Positions 1-8,151 of a stretch of 38,790 nucleotides of DNA are shown here, piece by piece. The position numbers and the translations under genes were made by a program. Each line of letters begins with the position of its first letter. Position 1 is the first letter of the stretch. A model generated the notes under the pieces. That model worked only from the letters and a program-made list of their open reading frames with translations, was not told the DNA's origin and made no database searches. Source of the DNA: Pseudomonadota bacterium. GTDB taxonomy: Bacteria; Pseudomonadota; Gammaproteobacteria; Burkholderiales; Thiobacillaceae. The stretch covers positions 8,726 through 47,515 of the forward strand of contig JAJZRE010000006.1 in NCBI GenBank assembly GCA_021802945.1, read 5' to 3'.

Positions 1-722
1 TATTGGCGTGCGGCAGCAGGAGGCAGCCTCGCCATTTCGGTTTCGATCCAGGCCTCGACCGCGCGCGTGAGCTCGGCCGCGCTTTTGCCCTCGGCAGGAA
101 TCGCCGGGCCGATGCGTACGGTGATCGTGCCGGGACGCTTGATGAAGGCATTCTTCGGCCACACCTCGCCGGCATTGTGCGCCACCGGCACGACGGGCGC
201 GCCGGTTTCCGCCGCCAGCCAGCCGCCGCCGATGCCGTACTTGCCCTTTTCGCCCGGGGCGACGCGCGTGCCCTCGGGGAACACCAGCACCCAGAACCCT
301 TGCGCTAGCTTTTCCTTGCCCTGGCTGACGATCTGCCTCAGCGCTTCGCGCCCTGCGCTGCGGTCGATGGCGATGGGAGAGAGCATGCGGAATGCCCAGC
401 CGAAGAACGGCAGCTTCAGCAGTTCCTGCTTGATCACCGGCGAGACTGGCGGAAACAGGAACAGGAACGCCACCGTCTCCCAGGCCGATTGGTGCTTGGC
501 GAGAATGATGGCAGGTTGCGCAGGCAGGTTTTCCCTGCCTTCCACCACATAGCGGATGCCCAGCACCCCGCGCGCCAGCCAGATCACGGCGTGGTTGTAG
601 CCGGTGATCAGCCGGTAGCGCACATGCGCCGAAAACGGAAAGCTGAAGAACGCCACCAGACTGAAGAAGATCGTCAGCGTGGTCTGCAGGACCGCGAAAA
701 TCACCGAGCGGATCAGACTCAT
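1..722 (-). CDS. plsC: 1-acyl-sn-glycerol-3-phosphate acyltransferase (3' end at window edge)
   Basis: Inner-membrane enzyme that acylates lysophosphatidic acid to phosphatidic acid in phospholipid synthesis. The reading frame starts with ATG at 722 and runs to the window edge, giving 240 codons. The next two bases read TA, so the stop may fall right at the edge. An N-terminal hydrophobic stretch (SVIFAVLQTTLTIFFSLVAF) is followed by the acyltransferase block KHQSAWET (an H-x4-E form of the usual H-x4-D motif, which I recall as normal for related betaproteobacterial proteins) and by FPEGTR. The start codon overlaps the gmhB stop as ATGA, so translation is probably coupled. It is the last gene of the glyQ-glyS-gmhB-plsC series. 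Confidence 0.9.
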   Translation of the reverse strand, partial: MSLIRSVIFAVLQTTLTIFFSLVAFFSFPFSAHVRYRLITGYNHAVIWLARGVLGIRYVVEGRENLPAQPAIILAKHQSAWETVAFLFLFPPVSPVIKQELLKLPFFGWAFRMLSPIAIDRSAGREALRQIVSQGKEKLAQGFWVLVFPEGTRVAPGEKGKYGIGGGWLAAETGAPVVPVAHNAGEVWPKNAFIKRPGTITVRIGPAIPAEGKSAAELTRAVEAWIETEMARLPPAAARQ

Positions 723-1261
723 GCCGCTGCCTTGAGCAGGTGATCGACAGCTTCCCTCAAGTCGGCAAACACCGGCGTGTTCGCGGGCAGGCCGCCCGCC
801 GCCAGGGTTTTCTCACCCTTGCCGGTGCGCACCAGCAGCGGATGCGCGCCCACGCTGGCCGCCGCGACCAGATCGCGCAGCGAATCGCCCACGGCGGGGA
901 CATCGCGCAGGTCGTGGCCATAGCGCGCCGCAATCTCGTCGAACAGGCCAGGCTTGGGCTTGCGGCAGCCGCAGTTCATGTCTGCCGCGTGGGGGCAATA
1001 AAACACCGCCTCGATGCGCCCCCCCGCCTGCGCCACCGCCTTGTGCATCTTGGCGTGGATGGCGTTGAGCGTCGCCATCTCGAACAGCCCGCGCGCCAGT
1101 CCCGACTGGTTGGTCGCCACCACCACGCGCCAGCCCTCGCGCGTCAGCCGCGCGATCGCTTCCAGGCTGCCGGGAATGGGTTTCCATTCGTCGGGCGACT
1201 TGATGAACTGGTCGGAGTCGAAATTGATGACGCCGTCGCGGTCGAGGATGATGAGCTTCAT
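719..1261 (-). CDS. gmhB: D-glycero-beta-D-manno-heptose 1,7-bisphosphate 7-phosphatase
   Basis: HAD-superfamily phosphatase of about 180 residues that removes the C7 phosphate during ADP-heptose synthesis for the lipopolysaccharide core. The protein begins MKLIILDRDGVIN, where DRDG is the nucleophile motif. It carries ATNQSGLARG (motif II) and a Cys/His zinc-binding cluster around YCPHAADMNCGCRKPKPG, with VGDSLRDL as the acidic motif near the C-terminus. I chose the ATG at 1261 over an in-frame start at 1300, because the 13 extra residues are not family-like and would overlap glyS. The stop overlaps the plsC start by 4 nt, and the glyS stop lies 10 nt upstream. Confidence 0.92.
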   Translation of the reverse strand: MKLIILDRDGVINFDSDQFIKSPDEWKPIPGSLEAIARLTREGWRVVVATNQSGLARGLFEMATLNAIHAKMHKAVAQAGGRIEAVFYCPHAADMNCGCRKPKPGLFDEIAARYGHDLRDVPAVGDSLRDLVAAASVGAHPLLVRTGKGEKTLAAGGLPANTPVFADLREAVDHLLKAAA

Positions 1262-1271
1262 GGACGAAAGT

Positions 1272-3401
1272 TTACGCCGCCAGACGCGACAAGTCCGCAA
1301 CCCGGTTCATGGTCTGGCGCAACTGGTTCAGCAGCGCCAGCCGGTTGGCTTTCAGCGCGGGATCGTCGGCGTTGACCATCACGTTGTCGAAGAAGGCATC
1401 GACCGGCGTCTTCAGCGCGGCCAGCGCCTGCAGCGAGGCCGTGTAGTCGCCGGCGGCAAACGCGGCCTCGGCGCGCGGTGCGATCTCACTGAGCGCTGCA
1501 AACAATGCCGTTTCCGCCGCCTCGACGAAGCGGGACGGGTCGGCTTTCTCCCCCACCTCCCCCTCGGCTTTTTTCAGAATGTTGCCGACGCGCTTGTTGG
1601 CCGCCGCCAGACTGGGGGACTCGGGCAGCGAGGCAAATTCCCGCACCGCGCGCAGCCGTTTTACGACGTCGTGCAGCGGCGGCATGTTGGCGAACACCGC
1701 AGCGGTCGCCTCGGCGCCGTAGGCGGGCGCCAGCTGATTCGCATTGCGCTCGTAGATGAACAGTTTCAGTTCCTCGGCCACGTTCCCGGCGAGCACACCG
1801 GCCGGGAAGACCGACATGCCGAAGGCGATCAGCGCGTCGAGATCAAGCTGCATTTCCTGATTAAGCGCGCAGGACATGCCGCCCAACAGCTGGAACGACT
1901 TGATCACCGAGAGCGCATGGCGGCGCAGGGCAAACGGATCCTTGTCGCCTGTCGGCCTGAGCCCGATGCCCCAGATGCCCACCAGCGTTTCCGTACGGTC
2001 CGCGATCTGCAGCACCTCACTGATGAGATTGGAGACATCCTCGGTCTCGTCGCGGCGCACCCGATACTGGTCGGCGATCGCCTGCGCGACCGCCTCGTCC
2101 TCGCCGTCGTGGCGCGCGTAATAGCCGCCCATGATGCCCTGCAGTTCGGGGAACTCGCCGACCATGTCGGTGAGGAGATCGGCCTTGGCGAGCAACGCCG
2201 CACGGTCTGCCAGATCCACGTTCGCACCCACCTTGTCCGCCACCCACCTGGCGATGGCGCGCACCCGCTCGACCCGCTCGCCCTGGCTGCCGAGTTTGTT
2301 GTGGTAGACGACCTTCATCAGCCCCGGCACGCGATCCGCCAGTTTCTTCTTGCGATCCTGATCGAAGAAGAACTTGGCATCGGCCAGACGCGGGCGCACC
2401 ACGCGCTCGTTGCCGCCGATCACGGCGGACGCATCGGCGGGCGAGATGTTGGAAACGATGAGGAAGCGGTTGGTCAGCTTGCCCGCCGCGTCAAGCAGCG
2501 GGAAGTATTTCTGGTTTGCCTTCATCGTGAGGATCAGGCACTCCGGCGGCACCTCGAGGAAAGCCTCCTCGAACTGGCCGACCAGCACATTGGGGCGTTC
2601 GACCAGCGCGGTGACTTCGTCCAGCAGGGCATCGTCCTCGATCGGCGTCAGGCCTGACGGTGCGGCCGCTGCCTGCAACTGGCGGACGATCTCGGCGCGG
2701 CGTTCGGCGAAGCTGGCGATCACCGCACCGTCATCCTTCAACTGGCTGGCGTAACCGTCCGCACTTTGGATCATCACCGGGCTCACGCGCGCCTCGAAGC
2801 GATGGCCCCGGGTCTCGCGCCCGGCCTGCAGGCCCAGCACGGTAACTGGCACGATGTCCGTGCCGTGCAAAGCGATCAGGCTGTGCGCGGGACGCACGAA
2901 ATTGACCGTTTCCCAGCCATCGCCTGACGGATCGGGATAGGTCATCACCTTGGGAATCGGCAGCTTGGCCAAGGTCTCCTCGATAGCTGTTTTCAGGCCG
3001 CCTTCCAAGCCCATACCGGGCACAAGAATATCCAGGAACAACGCTTCGGCTTTGCCGTCCGAGGCGCGTTTAAGCATCGGCATGTTGTCAGCATCGTATC
3101 CAAGTGGGGCTAGTTTTTTAAGCAATGCTGCCGTGGGCTGGCCATTGGCGTCGAGGCCCACACTGACGGGCATCAGCTTTTGTGACTGTCGTTTGTCGTT
3201 GGCCTGGACGGCCACGGCCGTGATGTGCGCCGCTAGGCGGCGAGGTGAAGCATAGGACGTGGCCACACTATCGGTTTCCGTCAGCCCCTGAGCCTTGAGG
3301 GACTCGAACAAGGCAATGGAGAAAGCCTCGCCCAGCTTTTTCAGCGCCTTGGGCGGCAGTTCCTCGACGAACAGTTCAACCAGTAGATTTTGAGCGCTCA
3401 T
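1272..3401 (-). CDS. glyS: glycine--tRNA ligase, beta subunit
   Basis: Beta subunit (709 residues) of the heterotetrameric bacterial glycyl-tRNA synthetase, which charges tRNA-Gly together with GlyQ. The N-terminus ([20 protein letters not shown]) is highly characteristic, as are the internal blocks [19 protein letters not shown] and [15 protein letters not shown] and the [13 protein letters not shown] segment. The length matches the roughly 690-residue family norm. The start ATG overlaps the glyQ stop as ATGA, so the two subunits are translationally coupled, as expected for an obligate complex. Nothing unusual was seen. Confidence 0.96.
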   Translation of the reverse strand: MSAQNLLVELFVEELPPKALKKLGEAFSIALFESLKAQGLTETDSVATSYASPRRLAAHITAVAVQANDKRQSQKLMPVSVGLDANGQPTAALLKKLAPLGYDADNMPMLKRASDGKAEALFLDILVPGMGLEGGLKTAIEETLAKLPIPKVMTYPDPSGDGWETVNFVRPAHSLIALHGTDIVPVTVLGLQAGRETRGHRFEARVSPVMIQSADGYASQLKDDGAVIASFAERRAEIVRQLQAAAAPSGLTPIEDDALLDEVTALVERPNVLVGQFEEAFLEVPPECLILTMKANQKYFPLLDAAGKLTNRFLIVSNISPADASAVIGGNERVVRPRLADAKFFFDQDRKKKLADRVPGLMKVVYHNKLGSQGERVERVRAIARWVADKVGANVDLADRAALLAKADLLTDMVGEFPELQGIMGGYYARHDGEDEAVAQAIADQYRVRRDETEDVSNLISEVLQIADRTETLVGIWGIGLRPTGDKDPFALRRHALSVIKSFQLLGGMSCALNQEMQLDLDALIAFGMSVFPAGVLAGNVAEELKLFIYERNANQLAPAYGAEATAAVFANMPPLHDVVKRLRAVREFASLPESPSLAAANKRVGNILKKAEGEVGEKADPSRFVEAAETALFAALSEIAPRAEAAFAAGDYTASLQALAALKTPVDAFFDNVMVNADDPALKANRLALLNQLRQTMNRVADLSRLAA

Positions 3402-4321
3402 GCCGCCGCCTTCTTTTCGATCTGCGCCATCACCTCATCCGCCCAGGCACGCGGCGCCATCGGAAAGCCCAGCCGCGCGCGGCTGTCGAGGTAGCTCTTC
3501 GCCACCGCGCGCGCCAGGTTGCGGATGCGGCCGATGTAGGCGGCGCGCTCGGTCACCGAAATCGCGCCGCGGGCGTCGAGCAGGTTGAAGGTGTGCGCGG
3601 CTTTCAGCACCTGCTCGTAGCCCGGCAGCGCGAGCTGCGCCGCCATCAGTTCCTGCGCGGTCTTCTCGTGCGCGGCAAACGCGGCGAGCAGGAAATCGAC
3701 GTCGCTGTGCTCGAAGTTGTAGGCGGACTGCTCGACCTCGTTCTGGTGGTAGACGTCGCGGTAGGTCAGGCCCTCGGTCCAGACCAGGTCGTACACGCTT
3801 TCCACGCCCTGCAGGTACATGGCCAGGCGCTCCAGGCCGTAGGTGATCTCGCCGGTGATCGGCTTGCAGTCGATGCCGCCGACCTGCTGGAAGTAGGTGA
3901 ACTGGGTCACTTCCATGCCGTTCAGCCACACCTCCCAGCCCAGCCCCCAGGCGCCCAGCGTGGGATTTTCCCAGTCGTCCTCGACGAAGCGCACGTCGTT
4001 CTTCTTGAGGTCGAAGCCCAGCGCTTCCAGCGAGCCGAGATACAGCTCCAGGATGTCCGCCGGCGCGGGTTTCAGCACCACCTGGAACTGGTAATAATGC
4101 TGCAGCCGGTTGGGGTTGTCGCCGTAGCGGCCGTCCTTGGGGCGGCGGCTCGGCTGCACGTAGGCGGCCTTCCACGGCTCGGGACCGAGCGCGCGCAGGA
4201 AGGTCGCGGTATGCGAGGTGCCGGCGCCGACTTCCATGTCGTAGGGCTGCAGCAGCGCGCAGCCGCGCTCGGCCCAGTAGCGCTGCAGGGTGAGGATGAT
4301 GTCCTGGAAGGTGGGTTTCAC
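3398..4321 (-). CDS. glyQ: glycine--tRNA ligase, alpha subunit
   Basis: Alpha subunit (307 residues) of tetrameric glycyl-tRNA synthetase, the class II catalytic subunit. It opens [16 protein letters not shown] and contains [34 protein letters not shown] and [15 protein letters not shown], which form the class II core. Length is normal for the family (about 300). It is the first gene of the minus-strand glyQ-glyS-gmhB-plsC set. A weak -10-like TAAAAT on the minus strand at 4352-4357 may belong to its promoter, but no convincing -35 was seen. Confidence 0.96.
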   Translation of the reverse strand: MKPTFQDIILTLQRYWAERGCALLQPYDMEVGAGTSHTATFLRALGPEPWKAAYVQPSRRPKDGRYGDNPNRLQHYYQFQVVLKPAPADILELYLGSLEALGFDLKKNDVRFVEDDWENPTLGAWGLGWEVWLNGMEVTQFTYFQQVGGIDCKPITGEITYGLERLAMYLQGVESVYDLVWTEGLTYRDVYHQNEVEQSAYNFEHSDVDFLLAAFAAHEKTAQELMAAQLALPGYEQVLKAAHTFNLLDARGAISVTERAAYIGRIRNLARAVAKSYLDSRARLGFPMAPRAWADEVMAQIEKKAAA

Positions 4322-4402
4322 GGGGAATAAACGGCTTTTCGGGAAAGGCGCATTTTAACGTGGTTGGGAGGGGTTTCGTTGTTGGCGGCAGCAGTCGCCT
4401 GT

Positions 4403-4457
4403 GATGGGCGATTGACCGTTGGCCGGGGGTTGCCCGGCCAACGGGCAGCAGCCCATC
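4403..4457. repeat. strong nested inverted repeat between glyQ and the YheS-type gene
   Basis: A perfect 12-bp inverted repeat (CCGTTGGCCGGG at 4416-4427 and its complement at 4433-4444) has a 5-nt loop. It is enclosed by an outer 7-bp pair (GATGGGC at 4403-4409, GCCCATC at 4451-4457) with symmetric 6-nt internal loops. It lies 7 nt past the stop of the upstream minus-strand gene at 4464. No U-tract follows on either strand, so it is not a canonical intrinsic terminator. It may protect the transcript 3' end or be a REP-like element. Confidence 0.7.
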
Positions 4458-4463
4458 GCTAAA

Positions 4464-6422
4464 TCAAGCACCCTCCAGCGCCTCAATCTCCCCCGACAAC
4501 GCCAGCCACTCCCCCTCTTCAATCGCCAATTCGTCAATGACGTGCTGGAGCTGCCGGCCGGTTTCGGTAATTTCCTCGACAGAAAGCGTTTCGCACAAAC
4601 GCGCTTCGAACGCCGCCTTTTCGGCCTGCAGCGCAGCCATGCTTTTGTCGAGCTTCTCCAGTTTCTGCCTGAGCGACTTGAGCTTGCCCGAAGACACCGG
4701 CTTCTTCGCCGGCGCCGGCGCGGGTTCCGCTTTCACAACCGGCGCTTCCGCCAGCTTGCCCGCCTGCTTCAGTTCTTCGCGCAGCCGCTTGCCCTCCTCC
4801 AGCAGATAGCGCTGGTAGTCGTCGAGGTCGCCGTCGAACGGCTCCACTCCGCCGCGCGTGACCAGCCAGAACTCGTCGCACACGGATCGCAGCAGGGCGC
4901 GGTCGTGGCTGACCAGCATGACGGTGCCTTCGAATTCGTTGAGCGCCATTGCCAACGCTTCGCGCGTGGCCAGATCCAGATGGTTGGTCGGCTCGTCCAG
5001 CAGCAGCAGATTCGGCCGTTGCCACACGATCATGCACAGCACCAGCCGCGCCTTTTCGCCGCCGCTCATGGTGCCGACCGCCTGCTTGACCATGTCGCCG
5101 CTGAAGTTGAAGGTGCCGAGAAAGGTGCGCAGGTCCTGCTCGCGGCTGCTGAACTGGCCGGCGCCGCCATTCGCAATCGTGTCGCGGGCGAGCCGGATCA
5201 TGTGTTCCAGCGGCGTATCCAGCGGACGCAGCACGTCGAGTTCCTGCTGCGCGAAGTAGCCGATGTTGAGGCCGCGGCCTTCGGTGACGGCCCCGGCGGC
5301 GACCGGCAGCGCGCGCGCGACGGTCTTCACCAGCGTCGACTTGCCCTGGCCGTTGGCGCCGAGGATGCCGATGCGCTGCCCGGCGAAGACCGACTTGCTG
5401 ACGTGCCGCACGATCACCGTGGCGGGCGTGCCGGCCGGCGCATCCGCCGGCGGCGGGTAGCCGAAGCTGGCGTCGTCGATCGTCAGCATGGGGTTGGGCA
5501 GGTTCTGCGGCTCCTTGAATTCGAAGGTGAAATCCGCGCTCGCCAGCATCGGCGCCAGCTTTTCCATGCGATCCAGCGCCTTGACCCGGCTTTGCGCCTG
5601 CTTGGCCTTGCTGGCCTTGGCCTTGAAGCGGTTGATGAAGGCCTGCAGGTGGGCGATCTTGTCCTGCTGTTTGGCGAACGCCGCCTGCTGCAGCGCCATC
5701 TGCTCGGCGCGCATGTCCTCGAAGGTGCTGTAGTTGCCGCCGTAGCGGGTGAGCTGGCCGTTTTCGATGTGGATGGTGACGTTGGTCACCGCGTCGAGAA
5801 ATTCGCGGTCGTGGCTGATCACCAGCAGGGTGCCGGGGTATTTCTTCAGCCAGGCTTCCAGCCACACCAGGGCGTCGAGGTCGAGGTGGTTGGTCGGTTC
5901 GTCGAGCAGCAGCAGGTCGGACGGGCACATCAGCGCGCGCGCGAGCTGCAGGCGCATGCGCCAGCCGCCGGAAAAGCTGTTGACCGGCCGGTCGAGCTCG
6001 CGCACCTGGAAGCCCAGCCCGAGAATCAACGCCTGCGCGCGCGACTGCGCATCGTGCGCGCCGGCGTCGTGCAGCGCCATGTAGGCGTGCGCCATGCGCT
6101 CGCCGTCGTCGCTGGCCTCGGCCGAAACCACTTCACGCTGCGCATCGGCCAAAAGCGTATCGCCGGCGATGACGAAATCGGTCGCGGATTCGCTCGTCTC
6201 CGGCATGTCCTGCGCCACCTGCGCCATGCGCCACTGCGACGGCATGGAAAAGTCGCCGCGGTCTTCGTGCAGGGTGCCGTTCAGCAATGCGAACAGGCTG
6301 GACTTGCCGGCGCCGTTGCGGCCGACCAGGCCGACCTTTTCGCCGGGATTGATCGACACCGAGGCATTGTCGAGCAGGACCTTGGCGCTGCGCCGCAGGC
6401 TGATGTTCTTGAGGATGATCAT
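4464..6422 (-). CDS. yheS: ABC-F family ATPase, YheS type
   Basis: Soluble ABC-F protein (652 residues) with two ATPase domains and no membrane segments; the family acts on ribosomes to relieve translational problems. Domain 1 has Walker A GRNGAGKSS, signature FSGGW and Walker B LLLLDEPTNHLDLD. A linker of the kind that reaches the ribosomal E site follows. Domain 2 has GANGQGKST, MSGGEKARL and LLLLDEPTNHLDLA. The C-terminal ~80 residues are Lys/Glu-rich and predicted coiled coil, as in YheS and Uup. The start MIILKNISLRR and the length (E. coli YheS is about 637) favour YheS over EttA or Uup. The ATG at 6422 is preferred over an in-frame start at 6764, whose 114 extra codons lack family resemblance. 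No clear ribosome-binding site was seen. Confidence 0.9.
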   Translation of the reverse strand: MIILKNISLRRSAKVLLDNASVSINPGEKVGLVGRNGAGKSSLFALLNGTLHEDRGDFSMPSQWRMAQVAQDMPETSESATDFVIAGDTLLADAQREVVSAEASDDGERMAHAYMALHDAGAHDAQSRAQALILGLGFQVRELDRPVNSFSGGWRMRLQLARALMCPSDLLLLDEPTNHLDLDALVWLEAWLKKYPGTLLVISHDREFLDAVTNVTIHIENGQLTRYGGNYSTFEDMRAEQMALQQAAFAKQQDKIAHLQAFINRFKAKASKAKQAQSRVKALDRMEKLAPMLASADFTFEFKEPQNLPNPMLTIDDASFGYPPPADAPAGTPATVIVRHVSKSVFAGQRIGILGANGQGKSTLVKTVARALPVAAGAVTEGRGLNIGYFAQQELDVLRPLDTPLEHMIRLARDTIANGGAGQFSSREQDLRTFLGTFNFSGDMVKQAVGTMSGGEKARLVLCMIVWQRPNLLLLDEPTNHLDLATREALAMALNEFEGTVMLVSHDRALLRSVCDEFWLVTRGGVEPFDGDLDDYQRYLLEEGKRLREELKQAGKLAEAPVVKAEPAPAPAKKPVSSGKLKSLRQKLEKLDKSMAALQAEKAAFEARLCETLSVEEITETGRQLQHVIDELAIEEGEWLALSGEIEALEGA

Positions 6423-6695
6423 GCTGGGGTGCGGCGCGCAGGACACGCGCCGCCTCAATCGAAAGCCGGATTCTACCTTGCCTCGCCCATCCGCCCGATC
6501 GGCGTGTCGAGTGTTTAACGCTTCGACACGGGATGACGGTTTTCCGTCAATCGGCGCCACGCCGCGCGCCAAGACCTTCGGCACCACGCGTACAACGCAT
6601 TGTTTTGTCTGTGCTTTCCTTGGCCCGCCCCCGGCCGGCCAGATGGCACAGGCATTGCAGGTACTCTGGCAAGCCACCCAACCAAGGAGCGCATC

Positions 6696-6848
6696 ATGAA
6701 ACTGCAATTCGGCCAAAACCAACTGGTCCTCGAACTCAGCTCCTCGCCTTTTGCCTGGTTTCACGGGCAGACCGAGCGCATGAGCCTCACCAGCCTGTCG
6801 CTGCTGTTCGTGCAGTTTTCGCTGTTTGCCCGTCAGCCCGCGGCCTGA
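6696..6848 (+). CDS. small protein of unknown function, first of a tandem pair
   Basis: A 50-codon ORF with a good ribosome-binding site (AAGGAG at 6684-6689). I do not recognise the product. It has no signal peptide, is moderately hydrophobic at its C-terminal end (MSLTSLSLLFVQF) and lacks Cys. Its stop overlaps the next ORF's start as TGATG. The two products align without gaps over 37 residues with about 18 identities, including PxAxF, GxT, RMS, SLxLLFVxF. That paired similarity is the main evidence that both are real genes. Divergent from the YheS-type gene, with 273 nt between the starts. Confidence 0.65.
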   Translation: MKLQFGQNQLVLELSSSPFAWFHGQTERMSLTSLSLLFVQFSLFARQPAA

Positions 6849-7003
6849 TGCAAGCCGGTCGAGCCACTCGCGTGAGCATCAGCCTGTCGCGCGCTCCGCT
6901 CGCATTTTTCAGCGGCAGCACCGGCCGCATGTCGATGTTCAGCCTGACGCTGCTGTTCGTCGAATTCCGGGTGCTGCGACGCATCCCCGCGCAATGCATG
7001 TGA
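6848..7003 (+). CDS. small protein of unknown function, second of a tandem pair
   Basis: A 51-codon ORF whose ATG shares its first base with the last base of the upstream stop codon, so it is probably translated by re-initiation. The product resembles the 50-residue protein upstream (shared L-S-x2-P-x-A-x-F, G-x-T-x-R-M-S and S-L-x-L-L-F-V-x-F pattern), pointing to a local duplication. It has no signal peptide and one Cys near the C-terminus. The stop lies 4 nt before the end of a decayed kinase gene on the other strand. Function unknown; a small membrane-associated or surface-binding peptide is possible but unsupported. Confidence 0.6.
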   Translation: MQAGRATRVSISLSRAPLAFFSGSTGRMSMFSLTLLFVEFRVLRRIPAQCM

Positions 7004-7007
7004 CGGC

Positions 7008-7265
7008 TTAACGCCGGATTTCCAGTATCGCCCCAAGCCGCGCCGCGCGCGGTTTGCCCGCCCTCTCTCAGCCATTCGATTCCGCCACGGTCGGACAATC
7101 GCCAGGCCCGCTTCGGCTCCCCCGGCAGCCTGCGGATGCGAGCCTTCCAGCCGGCAGAAGGCTGAATATTTTTTCCAACTGATTGCCCGGTTTGTCCGGG
7201 CAATCATCCCGCACGATTACCGGTGCGCGCCTGTTTGCCATTCCGATTCAAAAAGTTCATAGATC
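7008..7265 (-). pseudogene. decayed 3' end of an EnvZ-like histidine kinase gene
   Basis: The minus strand carries the C-terminal part of a histidine kinase ATPase domain scattered over shifted frames. In order these are VELFES-like residues, VIVRD (N of G1), NQLEKIF, then after a frameshift FCRLEGSHPQAAGGAEAGLAIVR (here split: FCRLEGSHPQAA, GGAEAGLAIVR), then VAESNG followed by an in-frame stop, and finally RLGAILEIRR with a stop at 7008-7010. The intact kinase at 13623-14909 has VIVRD, DQLEKVF, FYRLETSRSQAT, GGTGLGLAIVR, LAETNG and GLEAELEMRR in the same order, also ending at the stop. No start codon, H-box or N-box remains. The upstream limit near 7265 is approximate. Confidence 0.75.
7181..7205. 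repeat. 9-bp perfect inverted repeat inside the kinase remnant
   Basis: GATTGCCCG (7181-7189) and its complement (7197-7205) flank a 7-nt loop. It lies where the remnant should encode the G1 glycines (GAGIP), which are missing. It may be a small palindromic insertion or a by-product of decay. No U-tract follows on either strand. Confidence 0.55.
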
Positions 7266-7333
7266 GGGGCATTGCCCGTGCTTTTTGTATCCAAATTTTC
7301 CACTTATTTAACCTAGGCAGACCACTACGCTGG

Positions 7334-7408
7334 GGTTGAACCTCGCTCGTAAAGGGTGAAGTTCAAACCGTTATCCCTCAATCACTGCTTCTTTAGGAGG
7401 TTCAAATG
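7334..7408 (+). promoter_or_regulatory. leader with alternative pairings that could mask the ribosome-binding site
   Basis: The 5' segment TTGAACC (7336-7342) is complementary to GTTCAA at 7361-7366 and also to GGTTCAA at 7399-7405. The latter covers the end of the AGGAGG ribosome-binding site (7395-7400) and abuts the ATG at 7406. The leader could therefore fold in two mutually exclusive ways, one sequestering the start. This is inferred from complementarity only. GTTCAA could alternatively be a DNA operator repeat. Confidence 0.35.
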
Positions 7409-7699
7409 AACGCGAAAAAACTGGTAACCACCCTTGTGGCTGTCCCTCTCGTGGCAATGTCCAGCCTGGTTTTTGCAGCCGAGCCTATGCAACTGAGCGA
7501 CGCGCAGATGGACGGCGTTACCGCCGGTGGTCTTGCTGACGCCATGGCTACCGCCATCGCCATTGGCAAGTCCACTGCGGCTACGCAAACTTTTACCTTG
7601 ACCACGCTTACAGCAACCGCCCCCGTGACTGGTGAGCTCAGTCGGCTCGTGCGGATCAACTCACTTTCACAGGCGGGGTCGGTTTCGATTGCGTTTTAA
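7406..7699 (+). CDS. small exported Q-M-D motif protein 1
   Basis: A 97-residue protein with a clear Sec signal peptide (KK at 4-5, hydrophobic 6-23, likely cleavage at VFA-A or just after). The conserved motif follows directly: LSDAQMDGVTAGG at residues 30-42. The remainder is Thr/Ala/Ser-rich with alternating polar and apolar residues (FTLTTLTATAPV), suggesting beta structure, and has no Cys. The ribosome-binding site AGGAGG is excellent. The motif recurs in the next two genes and at 11290. It resembles a double-glycine leader end, which C39 peptidases cut, and a C39-type protease gene lies at 8880. I do not recognise a characterised homologue; a secreted or fibre-forming subunit is my inference. 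Confidence 0.85.
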   Translation: MNAKKLVTTLVAVPLVAMSSLVFAAEPMQLSDAQMDGVTAGGLADAMATAIAIGKSTAATQTFTLTTLTATAPVTGELSRLVRINSLSQAGSVSIAF

Positions 7700-7759
7700 T
7701 GCGCATTCCGAATGCTGATTTTACTGATTAATCTTGGCTCTTCCATAGGAGATTTAGAC

Positions 7760-8065
7760 ATGAAAACCATTACTTCCACGTTCGTTGCTGGCCTGCTGCT
7801 CGCTTCCGCCGGTCTAGCCAATGCCGGGCCCGTCGCCCTTACCGATGCCCAGATGGACGGCGTCACCGCCGGTGGCACCGCCATTGCTCTTGGTGCCGCT
7901 GGCAGCTTCGGCGACTGGGTTTCGCACACTGGCGCCTATACTCAGACGCTTGTGAACGACAACACGTTCGCGGGTGGGGCGGCTCAGTCTTATGCGGTTG
8001 CCGTTTCGTACCTGGGTGTGGCTCTCGCAGGCAGCACCGCCGCCTCTACCGCCACGCTGCCGTAA
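7760..8065 (+). CDS. small exported Q-M-D motif protein 2
   Basis: A 101-residue protein with signal peptide (cleavage near ANA-GP, residue 22) followed by LTDAQMDGVTAGG at residues 27-39, nearly identical to the motif in the upstream protein. The rest is Ala/Gly/Ser/Thr-rich (GAAGSFGDW, AGGAAQSYAVAVSYLGVALAG) and Cys-free. AGGAG precedes the ATG at 7760; I chose it over an in-frame start at 7712 because it places the signal peptide at the N-terminus. The gap to the upstream gene is 60 nt, so the two are probably co-transcribed. Function not known; see the cluster finding. Confidence 0.85.
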   Translation: MKTITSTFVAGLLLASAGLANAGPVALTDAQMDGVTAGGTAIALGAAGSFGDWVSHTGAYTQTLVNDNTFAGGAAQSYAVAVSYLGVALAGSTAASTATLP

Positions 8066-8087
8066 GGGAGTTCGGGTAGCGGGTGGG

Positions 8088-8116
8088 ACACGCCCTATGC
8101 GCAGCGTGGGGCGTGT
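8088..8116 (+). other. intercistronic hairpin between Q-M-D genes 2 and 3
   Basis: A perfect 8-bp stem (ACACGCCC 8088-8095, GGGCGTGT 8109-8116) with a 13-nt loop, followed by the mildly T-rich GTCTGTCT. It could be a weak terminator/attenuator or an RNA-stability element setting relative subunit levels. Confidence 0.5.
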
Positions 8117-8151
8117 GTCTGTCTAGCTAGGAACGCATAATTTAGGAGAAA

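Noticed and set aside
4419-6518. 699-codon plus-strand ORF opposite the ABC-F gene
   Set aside because: It mirrors the ABC-F coding frame on the other strand; its product is a His/Arg/Gln/Val-rich sequence without any family pattern. Long antisense ORFs are common at this GC content.
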